From Clostridiales bacterium (GTDB lineage: Bacteria > Bacillota > Clostridia > Oscillospirales > Ruminococcaceae): a DNA stretch of 44,059 nucleotides. The position numbers were made by a program, and so were the translations under genes. The notes under the pieces are model-generated. The model was not told the DNA's origin. It did no database searches and was given only the letters and a program-made list of their open reading frames with translations. The DNA lies in assembly GCA_012518465.1 (NCBI GenBank), contig JAAYSD010000020.1, forward strand, positions 1 to 44,059. The letters are read 5' to 3'. This document shows, one piece after another, positions 1 through 6,149 of this stretch (within the stretch, counting starts at the first letter, position 1; every line of letters begins with the position of its first letter).

Positions 1-1
1 C

Positions 2-685
2 GAGCCACAACCTTGGTCTGTAATTTCCGGCTGTGCAAATAAGGAACAGGCTAAGCTTGCAATGGATAGCGTTTACCGTGAATTAAATACACCTTATGGA
101 ACAATGCTGCTTTATCCTCCTTATAAGGACCACCAGTTTGACGGCGCTTTGATGGAATTGTTTAATCCTACTACTAAGGAAAACGGTGGTATTTTCTCTC
201 ATACACAGGGATGGGTAATTCTCGCTGAATCCTTACTAGGAAATGGTAATAGGGCATATAAATATTGGAAGGAATCAAGTCCCTCTACACAAAATGATAA
301 TGCCGATGTAAGAGTAATAGAGCCTTATGCTCATGGACAAAACGTGGAGGGCAAGGATAGTCCATATGCAGGACGTGCACACGTTCATTGGCTTACAGGT
401 ACTGCATCTACTGTTATGGTAGGTTCTGTTGAAGGTATTTTAGGGCTAAGACCTCAGACAGACGGTCTTGTTATCAGTCCATCTATTCCATCAGATTGGG
501 ACGGCTTTAAAATGACAAAGACTTTTAGAGGCAAGAGGATTAATATTGAGGTTGATAATTCTGCTCATGTTGAAAGTGGCGTTAAATCAATAATTCTCAA
601 TGGAAAAGAAGTTGAGGATAAGATATTAACTGATGAATTATTAAGCTCAAGTGATGCTCATGAAGTTAAGGTAGTAATGGGCTAA
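2..685 (+). CDS. GH94 glycoside phosphorylase (cellobiose phosphorylase-like), 3' end only
   Basis: This is the C-terminal ~227 residues of a protein that begins before the window; the open frame runs from base 2. Visible family signatures are EPQPWSVISG, a KENGGIFSHTQGW stretch, RVIEPYAHGQ, and GRAHVHWLTGTAS followed by GILGLRPQTDGL. This order is typical of the (alpha/alpha)6-barrel and C-terminal beta-sandwich of GH94 enzymes, which split beta-glucosides such as cellobiose or cellodextrins with inorganic phosphate to give a sugar 1-phosphate in the cytoplasm. The catalytic Asp lies upstream of the window, so the substrate cannot be fixed. A strong hairpin 70 nt after the stop probably terminates the transcript. 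A glucose-1-phosphate producer near a glg operon fits carbohydrate storage, but that link is inferred. Confidence 0.85.
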   Translation, partial: EPQPWSVISGCANKEQAKLAMDSVYRELNTPYGTMLLYPPYKDHQFDGALMELFNPTTKENGGIFSHTQGWVILAESLLGNGNRAYKYWKESSPSTQNDNADVRVIEPYAHGQNVEGKDSPYAGRAHVHWLTGTASTVMVGSVEGILGLRPQTDGLVISPSIPSDWDGFKMTKTFRGKRINIEVDNSAHVESGVKSIILNGKEVEDKILTDELLSSSDAHEVKVVMG

Positions 686-753
686 AGATATGATACTAAT
701 AAACAATCACCTATTTTTATAAGTGATTGTATGCAGACTTTGTCTGAAAACTT

Positions 754-790
754 AAAAGGGGAGAGCCAGTTGGCGCTCTCCTTTTATTTT
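754..790 (+). terminator. Rho-independent terminator after the GH94 gene
   Basis: The stem GAGAGCC/GGCGCTCTC is extended by G-C, G-U and A-U pairs (756-766 with 775-785) and followed by TTTTATTTT. It is the first canonical terminator after the stop at 685. A second hairpin with a T6 tail (791-827) follows at once, so the spacer may hold two terminators or a terminator next to another structured element. Confidence 0.65.
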
Positions 791-827
791 CGCACTGCAC
801 ATACGTGCAACAATTAGTGCGTTTTTT
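791..827 (+). other. Nested hairpin with T6 tail inside element copy 1
   Basis: The outer stem CGCACT/AGTGCG encloses an inner stem GCAC-ATAC-GTGC plus the unpaired stretch AACAATT, and TTTTTT follows. It could act as a plus-strand terminator. The inner part matches the inner hairpin at 15450-15461 with a compensating wobble, so it may be a conserved RNA or DNA structure rather than a plain terminator. Confidence 0.45.
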
Positions 828-1001
828 GGCAGATAAATTCACAAAAAACAAATTTATTTTTTTGTACTTTGTTTTCAGTTCGAAATCACCTATTTTTGTA
901 GGTGATTTTAAATTTTTCAATATTAAATTATAATTCTATAAATTACCTTGCGTTAATTGTTATTAACTGCAAATACTTATAATATTGAAAGGAGATATAA
1001 A

Positions 1002-1964
1002 ATGAAGAAAAATAAAATATTCTTTTTATCAATAATTTTAATGTCAATAATGATGCTTAGTTCCTGCAATGGAAATAACCCAAGCGGAGTGATACAAGCA
1101 ACTGATTTTGACAGTGAAAATAAAAGCAAGCCATCTACAAGCTATCAAAGTGATATTGAAACTGTGCCAAATACACCAGATTCTGAAACTGCTCAGACTG
1201 TGCCATTGATAAATTCTCTTATTGCAGAGAAGAAAAGCTTAAAAGAGCTTTCTAGGGAGAAACTGGATATATTAAGCAGCTTGTCTAATAAGCTTATCCA
1301 ATATGGTGTAGGTAACGAAACAGATAATAAAAACCGTCCTACTGGTGCTACTTCTATGCAAGAGAAATACTATGATATGTCAGCAGTTTTTATAGAAAAA
1401 GCTGATGAGAAGAAGATTTATCTTACATTTGATGAAGGATACGAGGCAGGATATACACCTGATATTTTAAAGACTTTAGCTGAAAAAAATGTTAAGGCTA
1501 CATTTTTTATAACTGGTGGGTATTTAAAGTATTCTGAGGATATGGTAAAGGCAATAATTGATGGAGGCCATACACTGGGTAATCATACAGAAAATCATCC
1601 GTCGCTTCCTGAGTGTTCTGTGGAACAAATAACAGAGGAAATAAATACACTTCATAATTCAATAAAAGAAAAGTTTGGTATAGAAATGAAGGTTTTACGT
1701 CCGCCCAAAGGAGAATTTTCAGAGCAAAGCTTGAAAACAGCTGAAGAATTAGGATATAAGAGCATTTTTTGGTCATTTGCCTATGCTGATTGGGATAAAA
1801 ATAAACAGCCAGAGCCAGCGCAGTCATTGGAGAATTTGAAGAAAAAAACGCATAATGGCGCTATAATTTTATTACACGCAGTATCAAGCACAAATGCAAA
1901 AATCCTAGCAGATGCTATTGATTATTGGAAAGAAAATGGCTATGAGCTAGCAACATTTAATTAA
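1002..1964 (+). CDS. pdaA: PdaA-like delta-lactam-biosynthetic de-N-acetylase, lipoprotein
   Basis: A 320-residue protein starting at ATG 1002 behind AAAGGAGATATAAA; an earlier in-frame TTG lacks such a site. The N-terminus MKKNKIFF plus a hydrophobic run ending LSSC is a lipoprotein signal, so it is probably membrane-anchored outside the cell. The NodB deacetylase domain covers roughly residues 130-315: TFDEG (motif 1), GNHTENHPSL (the HxxxH motif), RPPKGEFSE, and a late ILLHAVS. The run TFDEGYEAGYTPDIL and the segment FWSFAYADW closely follow B. subtilis PdaA, which makes muramic delta-lactam in spore cortex peptidoglycan. PdaA also departs from TFDDG at the second acidic position (Asn there, Glu here). 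Secretion and family are firm; the cortex role is inferred. It is apparently monocistronic, with a long terminator behind it. Confidence 0.85.
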   Translation: MKKNKIFFLSIILMSIMMLSSCNGNNPSGVIQATDFDSENKSKPSTSYQSDIETVPNTPDSETAQTVPLINSLIAEKKSLKELSREKLDILSSLSNKLIQYGVGNETDNKNRPTGATSMQEKYYDMSAVFIEKADEKKIYLTFDEGYEAGYTPDILKTLAEKNVKATFFITGGYLKYSEDMVKAIIDGGHTLGNHTENHPSLPECSVEQITEEINTLHNSIKEKFGIEMKVLRPPKGEFSEQSLKTAEELGYKSIFWSFAYADWDKNKQPEPAQSLENLKKKTHNGAIILLHAVSSTNAKILADAIDYWKENGYELATFN

Positions 1965-1972
1965 AATATGTA

Positions 1973-2007
1973 TAAAATAAAAAAGGGGATACCCCTTTTT
2001 TATTTTA
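1973..2007. terminator. Bidirectional terminator between pdaA and a convergent gene
   Basis: A 16-bp perfect stem (1973-1988 with 1992-2007) has GGGG/CCCC at its tip, a 3-nt ATA loop, and A/T-rich arms that supply T-tracts on both strands. It lies exactly between the converging stops at 1964 and 2024. Confidence 0.85.
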
Positions 2008-2023
2008 AGTTTAAAATTATATG

Positions 2024-2524
2024 TCAATTGCTTACGCCTGAATAATGATAGCTTACCTCGACAAAAAAAGTTCGCTCGTTTTTAAAATGCTCTAGCTCAG
2101 GAATTAGAAAAGTAAAAGTGGGGATATTAGCATATCCAGTTGAAGTAACTTTGATTTGAGTAATTCTTTGGGCAATTATACTGTGTCTTACTTCGTTAGA
2201 ATCCTCTCCCTTTACCTCTTCCTTGAGTATTACAGCAACATTTACAAGCCTTTGTGGCGAAAGTTCGGGGAGCATTACATTTACTTCAAGCAGTCTGCCT
2301 ACTGAGCAATCGCCTTGTGGTGGAAAAACTACATTAACAGTATTTCTATCAACATTTTTAGGGAAAACAATCTGCTGTATTTTGCCCGTACAAGGAATAC
2401 ATATCGGGGAAAGCAAATCGCCTTCCTCACCACATAGTTTAATGCATTTTTCATAATATTCCTTATCCATATTTATGGTTACAGAGCCATTGCAGCAATT
2501 AATACTTTCATTAGTGTTTGGCAT
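2024..2524 (-). CDS. Hypothetical Cys-rich protein
   Basis: A 166-residue protein. The start is taken at the ATG whose codon is 2524-2522, because GAGGAGG lies 7 nt upstream; a TTG five codons earlier overlaps that site. I do not recognise the family. The N-terminal third carries five or more cysteines in short pairs (INCC, KCIKLCGEE, PICIPC). The rest looks like beta-strand-rich repeats of hydrophobic/polar alternation (VNVVFPPQGDC, LEVNVMLPEL, VNVAVILKEE) ending FFVEVSYHYSG. There is no signal peptide or membrane segment. Cys-rich beta proteins are frequent in spore coats and exosporia of this phylum, but nothing here proves that role. It is transcribed alone, convergent with pdaA and divergent from the next gene. 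Confidence 0.7.
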   Translation of the reverse strand: MPNTNESINCCNGSVTINMDKEYYEKCIKLCGEEGDLLSPICIPCTGKIQQIVFPKNVDRNTVNVVFPPQGDCSVGRLLEVNVMLPELSPQRLVNVAVILKEEVKGEDSNEVRHSIIAQRITQIKVTSTGYANIPTFTFLIPELEHFKNERTFFVEVSYHYSGVSN

Positions 2525-2608
2525 AAAATCCCTCCTCAAATTATTATATGAAAAGGGATAAAAACAGTTACTGTATCGAAAATGATATTTTTAATTAGAA
2601 ATTTTAGA

Positions 2609-2635
2609 TATTTTGTCGCATTTTACGACAAAATA
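2609..2635. promoter_or_regulatory. 10-bp perfect palindrome between divergent genes
   Basis: TATTTTGTCG and CGACAAAATA (2609-2618 and 2626-2635) flank the loop CATTTTA. It lies 85 nt upstream of the divergent Cys-rich gene's start and 50 nt upstream of the -35 box of the next gene. Position and symmetry suggest an operator, but the binding protein is unknown. Confidence 0.35.
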
Positions 2636-2684
2636 ATAGTAAAATTATTACAATATTCGACACATTTTTCAGCTAAATATTGCA

Positions 2685-2714
2685 TTGAATTTCACTATTA
2701 CGATATGTTATACT
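2685..2714 (+). promoter_or_regulatory. Sigma-A-type promoter for the DUF1492-like gene
   Basis: TTGAAT (2685-2690), an 18-nt spacer, and TATACT (2709-2714), with the start codon 41 nt downstream. Read from consensus only. Confidence 0.55.
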
Positions 2715-2754
2715 TATTACAAGGAAATTACAAAACAGTAAGGAAGGTGCTAAC

Positions 2755-3183
2755 ATGACTTTAAAGGAATATTTATCACAAGCTATTATTTTAGAAAAAT
2801 CAATTGATGTTAAGCTAATTCAGCTTGAAAAATTAGAAGGATACTCAAATCTAGTTTTTAATGCTTCAAAGGTTTATGAAAACAGTGCAAGGGGAGAGAT
2901 AGTAGTGGCAATAATAGATAAAATATCTTCCTTACAGCATGAGATAAACACTGAGATAGATAGACTTGTTGACACAAAGAGTGATATTTTATTGTTTTTG
3001 GGAAAAATTGAAAACGAAAATCTTAAAACTATTATGGAGTATCACTATCTGTGTGGAATGACTTGGGAGGAAATAGCAGATAGAATGTACATAAGCTTAC
3101 GTCAGCTTTATAATTGGAGTAAAAAAGCACATGATATTTTGGCAAAGAAGTTTGAAAATAAAAATATTCAGCAGATATGCTGA
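2755..3183 (+). CDS. DUF1492-like / ArpU-type phage transcriptional regulator, orphan
   Basis: A 142-residue protein starting at ATG 2755 with AAGGAAGG 6-7 nt upstream. The N-terminal ~90 residues are helical and likely coiled-coil (heptads around EKSIDVKLIQLEKLEGY and IIDKISSLQHEINTEIDRLV). The C-terminus has a sigma-70 region 4-like helix-turn-helix: YHYLCGMTWEEIADRMYISLRQLYNWSKKAHDIL. This architecture matches the small sigma-like proteins (DUF1492, RinA/ArpU) that control late genes in phages and integrative elements. No other phage gene is nearby, so it is a relic or a domesticated regulator. It has its own promoter and terminator. Family confidence is good; function is inferred. Confidence 0.75.
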   Translation: MTLKEYLSQAIILEKSIDVKLIQLEKLEGYSNLVFNASKVYENSARGEIVVAIIDKISSLQHEINTEIDRLVDTKSDILLFLGKIENENLKTIMEYHYLCGMTWEEIADRMYISLRQLYNWSKKAHDILAKKFENKNIQQIC

Positions 3184-3201
3184 ACAGTAAAAATATGAAC
3201 A

Positions 3202-3229
3202 GCAAAAGGGGGAATAATCCCCCTTTTGC
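3202..3229 (+). terminator. Terminator-like hairpin after the DUF1492-like gene
   Basis: A 12-bp perfect stem GCAAAAGGGGGA/TCCCCCTTTTGC with an ATAA loop, 18 nt after the stop. The T-stretch is inside the stem (TTTT), so termination would be imperfect by the standard rule. Confidence 0.6.
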
Positions 3230-3283
3230 CGATTCAAGCTACAAAAACAGTATGAATATTAGATTTTGGAGAGTTATTTACGA

Positions 3284-3372
3284 TTTTGCTGATTTTGCTG
3301 ATTCTGTTGGTTTTGCTTATTCTGTTGGTTTTGCTTATTCTGTTGATTTTGCTGATTCTGTTGGTTTTGATA
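3284..3372. repeat. 18-bp minisatellite
   Basis: Four tandem copies of TTTTGCTKATTCTGTTGR start at 3293, 3311, 3329 and 3347, differing at one or two positions. They are preceded by 9-bp half units (GATTTTGCT) and followed by a partial unit. The period is a multiple of three, so frames stay open across it and give Phe/Ala/Asp/Ser/Val or Leu/Ile-rich translations. None of these has a ribosome site, and I do not call a gene. Confidence 0.85.
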
Positions 3373-3411
3373 ATTATTATTCTTATTCTTAGCCATAATT
3401 GTACCTTTCAC

Positions 3412-3444
3412 AAAAATAATGATGTTCTCACGAACACCATTATT
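3412..3444 (-). terminator. Terminator of the serC-serA operon
   Basis: On the minus strand, AATAATGGTGTTC and GAACATCATTATT (a 13-position stem with one mismatch, loop GTGA) are followed by TTTTTG, about 20 nt after the serA stop. Confidence 0.75.
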
Positions 3445-3463
3445 ATAAGCAAAATATTAAAAA

Positions 3464-4627
3464 TTATACAACCCTGACTCTAATAACTGTATCAATATCG
3501 TTTAATTTTTTTATAATTTCATCAGAAACATTGCCCTTTACATCTAAAACTGTGTATGCATATTCCTTTTTAGACTTGCTTACCATATTTTCGATATTAA
3601 GCTTGTTATCAGAAGCAACGCCAGCAATCTTTGTTATAAGCCCCTCTAAATTTTTGTGAATAACGCAAATTTTTGCATCACCTGTTTTTGCTACATTTAC
3701 ATTAGGTAAATTAACTGAGTTTGTAATATCGCCATTTTCAATATAGTCAATAAGTTCATTAACAGCCATAACAGCACAGTTTTCTTCACTTTCCGGAGTT
3801 GATGCGCCTAAGTGTGGAAGAGCAATTACACCATCAACACCCAGCAATTCATCATTAGGAAAATCAGTAACATAAGCAGCAATTTTTCCAGAAGAAATAC
3901 CATCAATAACATCTTTACTATTAACTAAATCGCCTCTAGAAAAGTTTAAAATCCTTACATTATCCTTCATCTGCGAGATGGTTTCTGCATTTATAATTTC
4001 CTTTGTATCCGGAGTCAAGGGAACGTGAAGTGTAATATAATCACAGGTCTCAAAAATTTCTTTATAGCTTTTTAGATAAACAACGTCTTTTTCTAAGTGT
4101 AAAGCACCTTGCACAGAAAGATACGGATCAACGCCATATACCTTCATACCTAGATGAGAAGCAGCATTAGCTACTAAAGCACCAATAGCACCAAGTCCTA
4201 TTACGCCAAGCTTTTTACCAGAAATTTCAGGACCTACAAACTGACTTTTACCTTTTTCTACTAGCTTTCCTACCTCGTCACCCTTGCCTTTTAGGGTTTT
4301 TACCCAATCTAATGCAGCAGGAACCTTTCTTGAAGAAATTAAAGTACCCAGCAAAACAAGTTCCTTTACAGCGTTTGCATTAGCACCGGGAGTATTAAAG
4401 ACAACGATGCCCTCTTTAGTACATTTATCAATAGGAATATTATTTGTGCCAGCACCGGCTCTTGCAATTGCGACTAGGTTAGAACCAAGCTCGCTTTCAT
4501 GCATACTAGCAGAACGCACAAGAACAGCCGTGGGGTTTTGTGCATTATCACCGATTTCATATTTAGATTTATCAAATAAGTCAGTACCCTTATTTGATAT
4601 TTTATTTAAAGTAAGTATTTGATACAT
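3464..4627 (-). CDS. serA: D-3-phosphoglycerate dehydrogenase
   Basis: A 387-residue enzyme starting at ATG 4627 behind GAAGGGAGC. It oxidises 3-phosphoglycerate to 3-phosphohydroxypyruvate with NAD, the first step of serine synthesis. The Rossmann motif GLGAIGALVANAA is near residue 143. The catalytic triad region of the D-2-hydroxyacid dehydrogenase family is visible as NFSRGDLV (Arg), DFPNDELL (acidic) and LPHLGAST (His). The last ~75 residues (KICVIHKNLEGLITKIAG onwards) form one ACT domain, the usual site of serine feedback. The length fits the short ACT-bearing type without an intervening ASB domain. It lies 19 nt downstream of serC in the same operon. Confidence 0.95.
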   Translation of the reverse strand: MYQILTLNKISNKGTDLFDKSKYEIGDNAQNPTAVLVRSASMHESELGSNLVAIARAGAGTNNIPIDKCTKEGIVVFNTPGANANAVKELVLLGTLISSRKVPAALDWVKTLKGKGDEVGKLVEKGKSQFVGPEISGKKLGVIGLGAIGALVANAASHLGMKVYGVDPYLSVQGALHLEKDVVYLKSYKEIFETCDYITLHVPLTPDTKEIINAETISQMKDNVRILNFSRGDLVNSKDVIDGISSGKIAAYVTDFPNDELLGVDGVIALPHLGASTPESEENCAVMAVNELIDYIENGDITNSVNLPNVNVAKTGDAKICVIHKNLEGLITKIAGVASDNKLNIENMVSKSKKEYAYTVLDVKGNVSDEIIKKLNDIDTVIRVRVV

Positions 4628-4646
4628 TTTTTAAAGCTCCCTTCAG

Positions 4647-5723
4647 TTAAGCGTTGTCCTCTTCAAACTTTTTCATGAATTCTACAAGATGCTGCACTCC
4701 CTCAACCGGCATAGCATTATAGATGGATGCACGCATTCCACCGACGCTTCTATGGCCCTTTAGATTGATAAAGCCTGCATCCTTTGCCTCAGAAATAAAC
4801 TTTTTGTCAAGTTCTTCATTTCCTGTAATGAAAGGTATATTCATTAAAGAACGAGCTTTTCCTGAAACAGTAGCTTTAAATAACTTTGAATTATCTAAAA
4901 AATCATAAAGCATAGCAGCTTTCTTTTCGTTTCTTTCCTTCATCGCTGCTAAGCCGCCATTGTTTTCAATCCATTCAAGAACAAGTCCTAGAATATAAAT
5001 TCCATATGTTGGCGGAGTGTTAAACATAGAACCATTATCAGCATGAGTTTTATAGGAAAGCATAGTAGGAACACTATCGCCTAAATCTCTGATTAAATCA
5101 TCTCTGATAATAACTACTGTGAGTCCTGCAGGACCCATATTTTTTTGAGCACCTGCATATATTAAGCCAAATTTTGTTATATCAACAGGCTCTGATAAGA
5201 TACATGAAGAAAAGTCAGCTACTAAAGGAACGTTTTTAGTATCGGGGAAGTCAGTGTACCTTGTACCATAGATGGTGTTGTTTGCACAAATATGGAAGAA
5301 GTCTGCGTCTTTATCAAATTTACTTGAATCAAGCTCAGGAATATAGGAGAAGGTCTTGTCCTTTGAAGATGCAACTGCATTAGCCTCAAGAATTTTCTTT
5401 CCTTCATTATATGCTTTGTTTGCCCATTGTCCTGTGATTACATAGTCGGCTTTACCATTTTTCTTTAAATTTAGAGGGATCATTGCAAATTGAAGTGATG
5501 CACCACCCTGCAAAAATAAGACTTTGTAGTTATCAGGAACATTGAGTATTTTTCTAAACCTTGCTTCAACACTGGAGATAATTTCACCATATTCCTTTGA
5601 ACGGTGTGACATTTCCATAACTGATTGTCCGCTGTCCTTGTATTCAAGAAGCTCGGAAGCTGCTTTTTTCAAAACATCTTCAGGTAATACTGCCGGTCCT
5701 GCACTGAAATTAAAAACTCGCAT
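4647..5723 (-). CDS. serC: Phosphoserine aminotransferase
   Basis: A 358-residue PLP enzyme converting 3-phosphohydroxypyruvate and glutamate to O-phosphoserine. The start ATG at 5723 has AAGGAGG 7 nt upstream. It opens with the family signature VFNFSAGPAVLP, then MEMSHRS and LQGGAS; the PLP lysine is in IYAGAQKNMGPAG, and the end GHRSVGGMRASIYNAMP is diagnostic. The length matches E. coli SerC (~360). It is first gene of a two-gene operon with serA, behind a consensus promoter and a 125-nt structured leader. No serB is in the window. Confidence 0.97.
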   Translation of the reverse strand: MRVFNFSAGPAVLPEDVLKKAASELLEYKDSGQSVMEMSHRSKEYGEIISSVEARFRKILNVPDNYKVLFLQGGASLQFAMIPLNLKKNGKADYVITGQWANKAYNEGKKILEANAVASSKDKTFSYIPELDSSKFDKDADFFHICANNTIYGTRYTDFPDTKNVPLVADFSSCILSEPVDITKFGLIYAGAQKNMGPAGLTVVIIRDDLIRDLGDSVPTMLSYKTHADNGSMFNTPPTYGIYILGLVLEWIENNGGLAAMKERNEKKAAMLYDFLDNSKLFKATVSGKARSLMNIPFITGNEELDKKFISEAKDAGFINLKGHRSVGGMRASIYNAMPVEGVQHLVEFMKKFEEDNA

Positions 5724-5780
5724 AGGGGTGCCTCCTTATTAATGTTAAAATATTATCAATTAAAAAATAAATGAAATTTA

Positions 5781-5839
5781 CTTAGAAACAACGTCATCAA
5801 CCTTTGCATAAGTACAGAAGCTTTAGTGTTATTTCTAAG
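5781..5839 (-). ncRNA. Structured 5' leader of serC-serA (candidate cis-regulatory RNA)
   Basis: Read on the minus strand, CTTAGAAATAAC pairs with GTTGTTTCTAAG over 12 bp (one wobble). It encloses a 35-nt internal part that can form a second stem ending TGTA-CTTA-TGCA. The hairpin begins about 10 nt after the predicted transcription start and is followed 10 nt later by a T-rich run (TTTATTTTTTAATTG). That arrangement could be an attenuator or a riboswitch expression platform. It does not show the T-box sequence or any riboswitch core I know. Confidence 0.5.
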
Positions 5840-5855
5840 TATTAATACATATATA

Positions 5856-5884
5856 ATTATATTGCAAATTTTTATTATTGTCAA
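5856..5884 (-). promoter_or_regulatory. Consensus sigma-A promoter of serC-serA
   Basis: On the minus strand: TTGACA (5884-5879), a 17-nt spacer, and TATAAT (5861-5856). Both hexamers are perfect. The predicted start is near 5849, leaving a leader of about 125 nt before the serC ATG. The rest of the 5724-6149 gap is AT-rich and also holds the glgB promoter. Confidence 0.85.
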
Positions 5885-6072
5885 GTAAAATAAGGCTTTT
5901 TTCTTATAAAATTAAGTTATCAAAAGCAATAGATTTTTCTTAGTTAATTAGGAATTAATATATAAGTAAGAATTTTTAATAAATTCATCAGCCATTAGAT
6001 CAGTTTTTTTGTTGAAAGTATATAAATTTAAAAGTATATTATGTTTAATTTCATGAATTTTAAACAATGATA

Positions 6073-6101
6073 TTGAAAATAAATAGCATATGTGCTAAAA
6101 T
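6073..6101 (+). promoter_or_regulatory. Promoter of the glgBCD operon
   Basis: TTGAAA (6073-6078), a 17-nt spacer, and TAAAAT (6096-6101), overlapping a second possible -10 TATAAT. It lies 48 nt upstream of the glgB start. Confidence 0.55.
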
Positions 6102-6149
6102 ATAATTAAGATTTTATAGTAAAATAAATTAGAAAAAAGAGGGACAGGT

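Larger units (their letters stand above)
703..908 (-). repeat. Candidate dispersed intergenic element, copy 1 (bounded by twin palindromes)
   Basis: The gap 686-1001 holds no gene. Two near-identical palindromes bound its centre: ATCACCTATTTTT is closed by GTGAT at 703-730 and again at 883-908. Between them, read on the minus strand, are two blocks also found at 15415-15471: one at 859-879 (ACTGAAAACAAAGTACAAAA) and one around 798-817 containing TTGCACGTATGTG. The second block sits inside a hairpin closed by CGCACT/AGTGCG (791-821). The two blocks are about 36 nt further apart here than in copy 2. What the element does is unknown. Homology of the copies is seen directly; mobility is inferred. 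Confidence 0.5.

Noticed and set aside
717-920. Minus-strand open frame of 67 codons in the hairpin-rich spacer
   Set aside because: It reads through two terminator-like hairpins and the palindromes, has no ribosome site, and gives a low-complexity basic peptide.
2755-3183. Prophage
   Set aside because: Only one phage-type regulator is visible. There is no integrase, capsid, terminase or attachment-site duplication nearby.
3177-3477. Two overlapping plus-strand frames across the minisatellite
   Set aside because: Both stay open only because the 18-bp repeat has no stop codons. Neither has a ribosome site, and the terminator hairpin at 3202-3229 lies inside the first.
5724-6149. T-box riboswitch upstream of serC
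   Set aside because: The leader is only ~125 nt and has no TGGNACCGCG-like antiterminator sequence or stem I landmarks.
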